Assembly: GCA_964397485.1 (NCBI GenBank)
Contig: CAYNHT010000005.1
Location: 1 to 64,000 of the forward strand
Direction: 5' to 3'
DNA length: 64,000 bases
Source: CAYNHT01 sp964397485
GTDB taxonomy: Bacteria > Bacillota_I > Bacilli_A > RF39 > UBA660
Shown piece after piece: positions 10,197 through 17,914 of the stretch. The position numbers and the translations under genes were made by a program. Numbering within the stretch: the first letter of the stretch is position 1; each line of letters begins with the position of its first letter. The notes beneath the pieces were generated by a model. It had not been told where the DNA came from, did not search any database, and was given only the letters and a program-made list of their open reading frames with translations.

Positions 10197-10547
10197 CTAT
10201 TTCTTCCTTTCATTTTCTATTTCTAATTTTCTTAATTCCATTACTTCCCACATCCAAATAACCACCTCATCAGATAATTCACTTTCTTCGCCAAGATTAG
10301 CATCAAATAACCATTTTCCTTTTAAGTTATCTAATTTATTATAAACACCCAACAGGTCTTCATGATTTATCAAAGACAATTTTCTTGTATTCATATAATC
10401 TGCTGACCACTTAATTATAATTGACAATATTTTTTCATATTCTTTGTGTGCTTCTTTATATGATTCCAAAGCTGTTATTGTAGCAAGTGGTCCTATTAAA
10501 CGAGTAAATGCAATTTCTATCTCTCTGTTTGATCTTTTTGCTCCCAT
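10197..10547 (-). CDS. Small helical paralogue B, unknown function
   Basis: 116 residues from ATG 10547, chosen because AAAGGAG lies eight bases upstream; the longer frame has no ribosome site. It aligns along its length with the next gene (IAFTRLIGPLATITALESYKEAHKEYEKIL, WSADYMNT, LSLIN, EEESELSDEVVIWMWEVMEL patterns), but is much more diverged from it than that gene is from the pseudogene at 11.6 kb. First gene of the operon. No functional motif is seen. Confidence 0.7.
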   Translation of the reverse strand: MGAKRSNREIEIAFTRLIGPLATITALESYKEAHKEYEKILSIIIKWSADYMNTRKLSLINHEDLLGVYNKLDNLKGKWLFDANLGEESELSDEVVIWMWEVMELRKLEIENERKK

Positions 10548-10577
10548 AATTAATCTCCTTTCATTAATAAAGCATTG

Positions 10578-10605
10578 AAAAAATGGCAAACTATTATCGC
10601 CATTT
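10578..10605 (-). terminator. Leader hairpin terminator of the paralogue operon
   Basis: AAATGGC (10605-10599) pairs with GCCATTT (10587-10581), followed by TTTT. It sits between the promoter at 10669-10697 and the first gene, so it is a candidate attenuator. Confidence 0.55.
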
Positions 10606-10617
10606 CTAATTTGCTAA

Positions 10618-10662
10618 TTACTCAACATGTATATAGCGATATTCTTTTACTTCGCACTTCAT
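10618..10662 (-). other. 14-codon possible leader peptide
   Basis: ATG to TAA, encoding MKCEVKEYRYIHVE, ends 13 bases before the leader hairpin. It would begin almost at the predicted transcription start, so leaderless initiation would be needed. The homologous region before the 11.95 kb pseudogene lacks the ATG, which weakens the case. Confidence 0.25.
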
Positions 10663-10668
10663 ACCTAT

Positions 10669-10697
10669 ATATTATCAAATATTAACAAAATACGCAA
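10669..10697 (-). promoter_or_regulatory. Promoter of the paralogue operon
   Basis: TTGCGT (10697-10692), a 17-bp spacer, then TAATAT (10674-10669). The predicted start is close to 10662. Confidence 0.45.
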
Positions 10698-10782
10698 CCG
10701 CTCTTATAATTATTTTAATAAATAAATTTCATAGATTTTACCAATGATATTTTTCAATAATAATTACAAATTTATATAAAAA

Positions 10783-10805
10783 AACTACATCAAAATGATG
10801 TAGTT
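10783..10805 (-). terminator. Terminator of dacF
   Basis: A perfect 10-bp stem AACTACATCA/TGATGTAGTT is followed by TTTTT on the minus strand, five bases beyond the dacF stop codon. Confidence 0.85.
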
Positions 10806-10809
10806 AATA

Positions 10810-11328
10810 TTATAACTTTATATCTCCTTTAAAAATATCTTTTAAATATCTCCAATATAATTCAAATAGATTTGCTTTTTTGACATCTTCTTTAACTGTT
10901 ATATCAATAGTTCTAGTTACTTTATCATTTTCTTTTACTTTTAATTCTCCTACTATATCACCTTTTTTTAATGGCGCTTTTAAATTATCTATTTTAATCT
11001 CATAAGTAGCATTTTTCTTTCCATCAATTTTTTTATTTAAAACCGTTACATCATTTACTGGAACTAATTCTACATACTTATCCTTACCTTTTTCAACTTC
11101 TCTTTTACCTAATATACTATTTTTAGATAGTAGTTGTTCTACTTCATATTGAGCAAATGCATAATCTAACATTTCTGTTACTTCTTTGTTTCTAGTATTG
11201 CTATCTGGTTCTCCCATTACAACTGCGATAATACGCATATTATTTTTTTTAGCTGTTGCGGTTAAGCAATATCCTGCAGCACTAGTATAACCTGTTTTAA
11301 GACCATCTACTCCTTCATAGAAACGTAC
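10810..11328 (-). pseudogene. dacF: D-Ala-D-Ala carboxypeptidase, 3' half (split dacF)
   Basis: The frame encodes VRFYEGVDGLKTGYTSAAGYCLTA, with the KTG triad of a class C-type low-molecular-weight PBP, followed by the PBP5 C-terminal beta domain and a C-terminal amphipathic end (FELYWRYLKDIFKGDIKL). It has no start of its own; an internal ATG at 11238 gives a misleading 142-residue ORF without KTG. The matching 5' half, with SxxK and SGN, is at 61578-62213. Joining the halves at GTAC gives ...NTNNVVRFYEG..., the usual sequence of this family, so a single host gene was interrupted by the element. Confidence 0.9.
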
Positions 11329-11350
11329 TAGTTTAGTCGTGTATTAAAAA
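11320..11350. other. Left attachment junction of the 50-kb element
   Basis: dacF sequence (codons for RFYEG) ends at GTAC 11325-11328. Element sequence (TAGTTTAGTCGTG...) begins to the right. The shared core with the right junction (61574-61577) is GTAC. The exact crossover dinucleotide cannot be decided within these four bases. Confidence 0.75.
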
Positions 11351-11386
11351 AGCATAATTCAAGTCCATTTGATACCTGAATTATAC
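11346..11386 (-). terminator. Left-end hairpin terminator
   Basis: A 13-bp stem with two G-U pairs (11352-11364 with 11374-11386), then T6 on the minus strand. It terminates the pseudogene operon and shields dacF. It closely resembles the hairpin at 27626-27661. Confidence 0.65.
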
Positions 11387-11565
11387 CATGCTTCGTTTTT
11401 CTAAAACAATAAGCTACAATTAGTTACTATTTTATATAGATCCTATAAAATTTCATCTCTATTTGATATAATATTGTTTTTATATTTAGTCGCAATTGAT
11501 AATACTTCATCAAATTTTAGAGCAGGGTTAAATAACAATTATTATTGGTTAATGATTTTTATGAT

Positions 11566-11949
11566 TTATACGCTATCTTTATAATTCCCTTCTTTGTTTG
11601 ATTTTTCTAAGAGCACCTGAAGTTGTATTGCCCACTCGTAAGCTTCTTCAGCATAACAGCCATCTAAGGGTAAATATTTACTATCTAAATCAAAAAGTTG
11701 CTGTCTTATATTAATGAATTCATCCCAATCTATCTTAGTTAAATCATTAGTGTTAGCATAAAGAATAATCCAATCCGTAGCAGTATCTAATATCTACTTA
11801 AACTCTTGATGTGATTCTTGATATGCTTTATATCCTGTAGCTGCAATTATTGGTGTAACTAATTTTTGAAATGCATAGTTGATGTTTTCTTTTGTTGGGT
11901 TCGCCTCATAGGTAATTATTGATACATCTTCTGTATTATTTTTTTTCAT
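11566..11949 (-). pseudogene. Third paralogue copy with internal TAG
   Basis: The 127-codon frame is nearly identical to the gene at 9812-10195 (GYKAYQESHQEFK, then a TAG stop, then ILDTATDWIILYANTNDL). The TAG at 11796-11798 replaces the Gln codon of the intact copy. Start ATG 11949 has a GGAAA ribosome site. It lies inside the integrated element, while its intact relatives lie outside it beyond the dacF 3' half. The CFI-box gene and paralogue B are not present here. Confidence 0.8.
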
Positions 11950-11978
11950 ATAATATTTCCTTTCTTTTATACAATATT

Positions 11979-12009
11979 AAAAAGTGGCGAAAACTTGTAA
12001 TCGCCACTT
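11979..12009 (-). terminator. Leader hairpin before the pseudogene
   Basis: A perfect 9-bp stem AAGTGGCGA/TCGCCACTT with T5 lies 30 bases upstream of the start. It corresponds to the leader hairpin at 10578-10605 in the intact operon, so the regulatory leader was duplicated with the gene. Confidence 0.6.
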
Positions 12010-12155
12010 AAATATTGATAAATTCACTATTGTATTTTTTGCGATGTCGCTATTAATACTTCAATTTTTATATTACCAAATATTGCTGATCTTAGCAATT
12101 CTTTTTTATAAGTCAGTTAGTCCATAAATCTAACAAACTTATTTTCCAAATATAT

Positions 12156-14057
12156 TTATGTAATCTGTTTTCTATTCCAAATTTTTCTTGTTTTAATTCC
12201 GTTACTCATAATCAAAACTGAAGCATATAAGAATATTAGAACACAAATAATCGAAATAAATATTACAGCAAATGGTATATCAAATATAAATATTGAGTCT
12301 TTGAAAAACAACTTTAATGCCATATATATTAAGTAACCAAATGATATTCCAACTAAGAATCCCATTATAATTCCCTTAATGAGATAATAAGCGGTCTCCA
12401 GGAATATAATTTTTGTTATATGTTTTCTTTTCATGCCTAAAATTCTTAAAGTCAAAAACTCCTTTTTTCTATATACAACGATATTTAAAATAATATTTAA
12501 TATGTTAATTATTATAGAGATAGAAATTAATATATTAATCATTCCAACAACTACTAATATAGCAAGTTTACTATTACGTAAATTTTCTTTCATTTCATTT
12601 AAATCCTCGAATAATATATTTAATCCTAAATTATTAAAACTATCAATCATTGCAATGGTTTTAGTAACATCACTGGTTTTAATATATACATCACTATACT
12701 TTGCATCATCAATATAATCAATGTTTGTTTCACCAAAATAATTATAATTTAAATGTAATTGGTCAAATAACTGATCACTAACTATTATGGTTAGATTATC
12801 ATCAAGCCAATTATAATTGTATCTCTCATCATCAGTTATCAGAATATTTCTATAAGTTGAACACTTAGATTCATCAATTAAACTATTTTTATAATCACTA
12901 CCGTAATCGGCACACAGGATTACTTCACTTAATCTTTTTTCTAAAATAGACTTACCATTATAATTATCAATAATAATAACATCCTTATTATTAGAAATTT
13001 CCTTAAATTTTTTATCTCCTATACTTAAAACATTTAATGATATAATTATTTTATTATTTTCCTGTTTAATATTAGTCGTGCTTTTCAAATCATTAGGAGA
13101 AAGAATCATACCAAGAAGAATTTGGTTCATTCTAAAACTAACAATATCATCTACCTCAGAGATTCCAGCAATATCACTTATGAATTCTAAGCGTTGATTA
13201 TTTGTAACATTATTATTTTTTTTATTTTCAATTTTCACTAACAAATTATTATTTGCTGTTAAAGTTTCGATATTTTTTGTAGAATATTTGATAATATTAA
13301 AAAATACTAAACTACTTATTAAGATAGAAAACAATAAAGTTATAGCTAATGTAATTAATAATGCATCTTTTCTTCTTTTTTTTATGTTCATATATATATA
13401 TTGGTTTATTATATTTTTTCCATCTAATTCTTCTTTAGAATTATTTTTATTTAGAAATTCTTTTTTACTTTTCAATGCTTCCACTATTACAATTGAAGAT
13501 AAAAATTTTTTCATTTTAAATATAACGAGAAATAATGAAATAACAAATAATGCGCTTGGAATTAAATATACATATATTGAATTAGATAGATACCTAATAT
13601 TAACGAAATTCAGTACATCTAGACTATTTAAACTTATATCAGTAATATAGTTCATTAGTGCATTAATTATTAAAAATGACAATAATACAGTTATTATAAG
13701 CAGTATTATATTTTCTAAAATAATTCCGCAAAAAATTTGCTTTTCTGTTGCGCCTATAACCTTTAATTTTGCATAGTATTTCTCTCTTCTCAAAAAGATA
13801 ACGGAATAAAGACTATAAATATTTATAAATACAATTAAAAATATGACTAATAAAATAAAAGCGTAAATAATCATTAATCCAAAATTCAAAGGCATTTCAG
13901 AATTACTATTGTTTAATGTATTAAAAGTAATAATAGATAAAGTTATTGATAAAGAAAAAGATACTATTAAAGTAAGAATTGTGAAAATAGTTGAGATGAC
14001 ATTATCAAAAATATTATATTTTGCTATTCGAAAGTAGTTAAGCATTTTTTGTATCAC
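12156..14057 (-). CDS. FtsX-type ABC transporter permease (BceB-like size)
   Basis: 633 residues with about ten membrane segments. One lies near residues 15-45, three near 75-185, one near 230-255, and a final group lies near 495-625. A large external domain spans about 260-490. This is the MacB/BceB-type FtsX topology: such permeases act by mechanotransmission on peptide antibiotics or exported lipopeptides, not by simple substrate transport. The start overlaps the ATPase gene by 20 bases, so the two form one transporter. The upstream partner encodes a secreted protein, which suggests export, sensing or immunity related to it. Substrate unknown. Confidence 0.85.
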   Translation of the reverse strand: MIQKMLNYFRIAKYNIFDNVISTIFTILTLIVSFSLSITLSIITFNTLNNSNSEMPLNFGLMIIYAFILLVIFLIVFINIYSLYSVIFLRREKYYAKLKVIGATEKQIFCGIILENIILLIITVLLSFLIINALMNYITDISLNSLDVLNFVNIRYLSNSIYVYLIPSALFVISLFLVIFKMKKFLSSIVIVEALKSKKEFLNKNNSKEELDGKNIINQYIYMNIKKRRKDALLITLAITLLFSILISSLVFFNIIKYSTKNIETLTANNNLLVKIENKKNNNVTNNQRLEFISDIAGISEVDDIVSFRMNQILLGMILSPNDLKSTTNIKQENNKIIISLNVLSIGDKKFKEISNNKDVIIIDNYNGKSILEKRLSEVILCADYGSDYKNSLIDESKCSTYRNILITDDERYNYNWLDDNLTIIVSDQLFDQLHLNYNYFGETNIDYIDDAKYSDVYIKTSDVTKTIAMIDSFNNLGLNILFEDLNEMKENLRNSKLAILVVVGMINILISISIIINILNIILNIVVYRKKEFLTLRILGMKRKHITKIIFLETAYYLIKGIIMGFLVGISFGYLIYMALKLFFKDSIFIFDIPFAVIFISIICVLIFLYASVLIMSNGIKTRKIWNRKQIT

Positions 14058-14718
14058 TTTCTATTTTGCCATCAGTTATTGTAATTATTCTGTTTGCTTC
14101 ATTTGCAACAACATCATCATGAGTAACAACTATTATAGTACAACCCAAGTTCTCATTACATTCTTTTAGCAATTTTATAATTTCTAATGTATTTTCCTTA
14201 TCTAAATTCCCGGTAGGTTCATCTGCTAAAACAATTAATGGTTTTGAGATCAATGCCCTAACAATAGCTACCCTTTGAACTTCACCGCCAGAAATTTCAT
14301 AAGGATATTTATTTAATATTTTTTCTATACCAGTAACTTTTACCAATTTTTCAAAATAATCTCTATCAACTTTTTGATTGTCTAATAAAACTGGTAAGAA
14401 GATATTTTTTTTAACAGTAAGAGTCTCAATTAAATTATAGTCTTGAAATATATAACCTATATTTTTTCTTCTAAATATAGTTAAGTCTTCAAAACGATTT
14501 TTTGTAATATTAACTCCATTTATTAATATATCTCCACTCGTTGCGTAATCAATTGTCCCCATTAAATTAAGTAATGTCGTTTTACCACTACCGCTTGCGC
14601 CAACAATTGCCACTAATTCTTTACTATCAACATTAAAACTAACGTCGTCAATGGCTTTTACTAGTGTATTATCTTTACCATAATATTTTGATAAATTTTT
14701 TATTTCAATTAAGCTCAT
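14038..14718 (-). CDS. ABC transporter ATP-binding protein (MacB/LolD type)
   Basis: 226 residues, the usual length for the family. Walker A GASGSGKTT near residue 39-47, Q-loop FQDYNL, ABC signature ISGGEVQRVAI, Walker B LIVLADEPTGNLD and H-loop VVTHD are all present, so it should hydrolyse ATP. It powers the FtsX-type permease encoded immediately downstream. The ribosome site AAGGAGA precedes the ATG at 14718. Confidence 0.92.
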   Translation of the reverse strand: MSLIEIKNLSKYYGKDNTLVKAIDDVSFNVDSKELVAIVGASGSGKTTLLNLMGTIDYATSGDILINGVNITKNRFEDLTIFRRKNIGYIFQDYNLIETLTVKKNIFLPVLLDNQKVDRDYFEKLVKVTGIEKILNKYPYEISGGEVQRVAIVRALISKPLIVLADEPTGNLDKENTLEIIKLLKECNENLGCTIIVVTHDDVVANEANRIITITDGKIESDTKNA

Positions 14719-14761
14719 CTAAATTCTCCTTACTCCATATACTTCATATAAATTATATCAT

Positions 14762-14782
14762 AAAAAAAGGTTTTAAACCCTT
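14762..14782 (-). terminator. Terminator of the secreted-protein gene
   Basis: AAAGGGTTTAAAACCTTTTTTT on the minus strand forms a stem with a T-run just after the stop at 14790. It would partly separate the secreted-protein transcript from the ABC genes downstream. Confidence 0.55.
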
Positions 14783-14789
14783 TTATTTA

Positions 14790-15701
14790 CTATGCATTAG
14801 TACATACTCTATGAGAAGAAAAGGCACCATCATATAAATTTGGCATACTAGATTGACCTAACCCAACATTATGTCCTGAAAGTCCAGATACAAGTAAGTA
14901 CGCATAATTCATATTACTTTCAACCCAATCTTCATTATGTTTATAACTCATACAGACTTGCGAACCAGCAGTTAATGAACTTAAAGTTAAATTAAATTCG
15001 CTATATAAATTTGTCATAATCAACCAATTTGGAATATTGAATGCTGCTGCAGATACTTTCGTTCCTACATTTTGCAAAAAATTAGCTGGAACTCCACCGT
15101 TATATCTGTCAGACATAAATTTGTTATATGGTTCAGTAGATCCCGTATAAGAATACCAAGTTTTTGATGTCAAAACATCCTTACCGGTCCCTTTTGCTGA
15201 GTAGGCTGATGGATATGCATTCAATGGATATGTAATAGCCATAATATCGATTGATCTATTAGCCGGATTCTTCGACCAAGCACAATCAGTGTATACTTTA
15301 TAAATACCTGTACTTTGTTGCGTTAAAGTAATTGTTATTGTCTTATAACTACTAGTACTACTATTTGAACTCATTATACTAATTCCAGAGGTTACTTCGT
15401 TATCGTACTCCTCTTTTGATACTTCTACAATATGACCAAAGAAATTTTCTTTTAAATATTTAGTGTTACTACTTATAAACGTTTCGTTTTTCAAATTATC
15501 TAATTTTTCAAATGTTATATTTTCAATAAATCCATCAGAAAAGCCAAAATCTTTTAGCATATTATGCTCCTTTAACAAAATTTTTGTTCCAACAGAATTT
15601 ATATAAAACTTTTCACTCTTGTCTAACTCAAGTGCTGAAGCTTGCGTGTTTATAGTAAATAAAACAAATAACGGCAAAATACAAAACAAAATTTTCTTCA
15701 T
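14790..15701 (-). CDS. Secreted protein of unknown function beside an ABC exporter
   Basis: 303 residues with a clear signal peptide (MKKILFCILPLFVLFTINTQASA). Residues about 25-110 are a charged region that could be a propeptide; the rest is rich in Ser, Thr, Asn and Tyr with few charges. Three cysteines lie in the mature half (CAWSKNP, VCMSYKHNEDW, RVCTNA). A late block HNVGLGQSSMPNLYDGAFSSH is Gly/Ser-rich. I do not recognise a catalytic motif. It is the first gene before a MacB/BceB-like transporter and has an elaborate leader (15778-15836). Possible roles are secreted effector, bacteriocin-like protein or surface protein. Confidence 0.75.
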   Translation of the reverse strand: MKKILFCILPLFVLFTINTQASALELDKSEKFYINSVGTKILLKEHNMLKDFGFSDGFIENITFEKLDNLKNETFISSNTKYLKENFFGHIVEVSKEEYDNEVTSGISIMSSNSSTSSYKTITITLTQQSTGIYKVYTDCAWSKNPANRSIDIMAITYPLNAYPSAYSAKGTGKDVLTSKTWYSYTGSTEPYNKFMSDRYNGGVPANFLQNVGTKVSAAAFNIPNWLIMTNLYSEFNLTLSSLTAGSQVCMSYKHNEDWVESNMNYAYLLVSGLSGHNVGLGQSSMPNLYDGAFSSHRVCTNA

Positions 15702-15777
15702 AAATTTTCTCCTATCATTTTTTGGTACTACTATATATTTGTAAAAATTGTTTAGTTAATTACCACCTCCGTTTGAT

Positions 15778-15836
15778 GAGGTTGCATAATATAAAAAAAG
15801 CAATACAACCTCGATATTCGTCGATTCGATACTGCT
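15778..15836 (-). promoter_or_regulatory. Attenuator-like leader of the secreted-protein gene
   Basis: Minus strand: AGCAGTA (15836-15830) pairs with TATTGCT (15805-15799), followed by seven T, making a terminator. The segment GAGGTTG (15812-15806) next to the terminator's 3' arm is complementary to CAACCTC (15784-15778) beyond the T-run, an alternative pairing that would disturb the terminator. Mutually exclusive stems of this kind are characteristic of attenuation. Confidence 0.5.
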
Positions 15837-15955
15837 TACACCTAATATTAAAATATCATTCAAACATGAAAAAATCAATAATATTTTGATTAATTAGTAT
15901 ATTTTGTAGCATAGTTTACACATTTTATCGCAATAATAGTCTGATTATAAATTTA

Positions 15956-15994
15956 ATGTTTTTATTAATAAAAACATACACTTTATTAATAAAG
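15956..15994. promoter_or_regulatory. Paired palindromes before recombinase 1
   Basis: A perfect 22-bp palindrome at 15956-15977 and a perfect 14-bp palindrome CTTTATTAATAAAG at 15981-15994 share the core TTTATTAATAAA. Their centres are 21 bp apart, two helical turns. They lie directly upstream of the recombinase start and look like an operator, or a recombinase-binding site. Confidence 0.5.
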
Positions 15995-16005
15995 GTTGTG
16001 ATAAC

Positions 16006-17442
16006 TTGATAAAAACAAATATTATGAAAACGGCTATTTATATTAGGGTTTCTACTGAAGACCAAGCAACAGAAGGATTTTCAATTAATGCTCAAAAAGA
16101 AAAACTAACTAAATATTTAGAAGCTAATGAATGGGAACTATATAATATTTATATCGATGACGGAATAAGTGGTAAGAACTTAAAAGATAGACCACAAATA
16201 AAGAAGATGATTGAAGAGATAAAGAAAAAGAATATTAATAATGTTTTAGTGTACAAGTTAGATAGATTAACTCGTTCCCTATCTGATCTAATGGATTTAT
16301 TAAATGTTTTTGATGAATATGGATGTTCTTTAAACTCTCAAACAGAAAAACTTGATACTAGTAATGCCGTTGGTAGAATGTTTTTAAAAATAATTGGTAC
16401 GTTTGCTGAATTTGAACGTGAAAACCTATCTGAAAGAGTAAGCTTTGGATATGAGCAGAAAACTCGTGAAGGGGGTTATACCAATGTAAATGGGGTCTAT
16501 GGGTATAATTACATTAAAGGTGTTGGAACGCTCGAAATTAACCCCTTAGAAAGCGAAATTGTAAGAGATATTTATAGTATGTTTTTAAACGGAAAAGCAA
16601 TGATTACAATCGCTAAAGAATTCAATCAAAAAAAGGTTCCTACTAAACGAGGAGGTTCTTGGAGTCAGTCAACAATTAAGTCTATTCTATCTAACCCACT
16701 CTATATAGGAAAGATTAGATATGGAGTTAATAAGAAGCTTAAAAACAGAGCTTTTGCTGTTGATGGAACACATGAACCAATTATAGATGAAGACACTTTC
16801 AACAGAGTTCAAGATCAGATGTCAAAACGAAAGAAATTTAATATTAAAAAATTACCAAGCACTAATGCATATTTTAGTAATTCATTAATATGTGAAAGAT
16901 GTGGTTCAAGATTCCACCCTAAACAACAAAAACATAAAGGAAAATTATATATTAGTTATTATTGTAATAATAAACAAACAGGCAAATGTGATTGTCCTGG
17001 GATATCTCATAATAAGATACTGAAAGCATTTGAGAAATATATTGAAAATATAAAATTAGATGAAGATATAGAAATAAATACAGCTGACGATAATAATCAG
17101 GAAGAATTATTACAAAATGAATTAGATACAATCGATAAAAAAAGAAAACGTATACAATCACTATTTATAGATGAAACAATCTCTAGTGATGATTACAAAG
17201 ATTTTATATTAGATATTTCGCAACAAAAAGAAATTATTGAAGATAAATTAAAATCACTTACAAAAGAAAAAGAAGAACAAATTGATTATTTTTCTATTAA
17301 ATCTTTAGTCACTAATTTAAAATTAAATTGGGATTACTTAAATGATGAAGAAAGATATTCTTTTATATTACAGTTTGTGTACTGTATTAAAATCAGAGTA
17401 AATAAAAATATTTTTTGCATTAGTAATCTAACTTTTAATTAA
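16006..17442 (+). CDS. Large serine recombinase 1
   Basis: 478 residues. The N-terminal resolvase domain has the catalytic Ser in YIRVSTEDQ, then DDGISGKN, YKLDRLTRSLSDL and the FAEFERENLSERV block. A recombinase domain follows (GGSWSQSTIKSILSNPLYIGKIRYG), then a zinc-ribbon (CERCGSRFHP ... CNNKQTGKCDCPG) and a C-terminal coiled coil. This is the usual architecture of large serine integrases. The chosen TTG at 16006 has AAAGG upstream; ATG 16024 is the alternative. It resembles recombinase 2 (59843-61297) throughout. It is 4.7 kb from the left junction and on the opposite strand, so it probably served a separate element or excises part of this one. Confidence 0.93.
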   Translation: MIKTNIMKTAIYIRVSTEDQATEGFSINAQKEKLTKYLEANEWELYNIYIDDGISGKNLKDRPQIKKMIEEIKKKNINNVLVYKLDRLTRSLSDLMDLLNVFDEYGCSLNSQTEKLDTSNAVGRMFLKIIGTFAEFERENLSERVSFGYEQKTREGGYTNVNGVYGYNYIKGVGTLEINPLESEIVRDIYSMFLNGKAMITIAKEFNQKKVPTKRGGSWSQSTIKSILSNPLYIGKIRYGVNKKLKNRAFAVDGTHEPIIDEDTFNRVQDQMSKRKKFNIKKLPSTNAYFSNSLICERCGSRFHPKQQKHKGKLYISYYCNNKQTGKCDCPGISHNKILKAFEKYIENIKLDEDIEINTADDNNQEELLQNELDTIDKKRKRIQSLFIDETISSDDYKDFILDISQQKEIIEDKLKSLTKEKEEQIDYFSIKSLVTNLKLNWDYLNDEERYSFILQFVYCIKIRVNKNIFCISNLTFN

Positions 17443-17453
17443 CTTTCAATTTA

Positions 17454-17505
17454 ATATCATCAAATTATCGAATTATTACGTCTAAACCTTCTGATGATAT
17501 TTTTG
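17454..17505 (+). terminator. Terminator of recombinase 1
   Basis: A perfect 9-bp stem ATATCATCA/TGATGATAT (17454-17462, 17492-17500) with a 29-base loop, followed by TTTTGTTT, just after the recombinase stop. Confidence 0.6.
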
Positions 17506-17608
17506 TTTAATTATTGTAATATATTATCAGGTTCTTGTCTCTAATTTCACAATTAGCTGTTATAAAATATTCTTTTGTTTTATATATTATAACATCACAC
17601 TTATAATA

Positions 17609-17914
17609 CTAGAGTCTAAACCACTCTTTATAATTGATATTACGTCTATTTTCCTTATCTCTAAATTTAGCCAAAATATTTGATAGCACATTTTTAAATG
17701 TAGAATACCAACTATTAAACATTTTGGCTACAAAAGTAATAGCAATACCCACAACTAAATTAAACGATATATTGGGGTTCAAATAATCATTGTATATTTG
17801 ATCTATATTAAAGTAGTTAAAAATAATTAAATGACAAATATATCTATAAAGCCCAGTTATAAATATCACAAAAGTCACAAAAGGAATCAATATATTTAAT
17901 AATACATTAATCAA
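17609..17914 (-). CDS. Two-TM small membrane protein paired with a DUF6119-like gene
   Basis: 101 residues with two hydrophobic segments (about 4-24 and 52-66) and a basic C-terminal tail (KFRDKENRRNINYKEW). The start overlaps the end of the upstream DUF6119-like gene by eight bases, so the two are translationally coupled and nothing else is in the transcription unit. Small membrane proteins coupled to a larger cytoplasmic protein are a common sensor-effector arrangement in phage defence. That role is inference. No family is recognised. Confidence 0.65.
   Translation of the reverse strand: MINVLLNILIPFVTFVIFITGLYRYICHLIIFNYFNIDQIYNDYLNPNISFNLVVGIAITFVAKMFNSWYSTFKNVLSNILAKFRDKENRRNINYKEWFRL

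Noticed and set aside
10810..11238. 142-residue ORF as an independent gene
   Set aside because: It is the C-terminal part of the split carboxypeptidase; coding sequence continues upstream to the element junction without a start.
16952..17161. Minus-strand ORF inside recombinase 1
   Set aside because: It is opposite a well-conserved coding region and is Tyr/Leu-rich as expected of a shadow frame.
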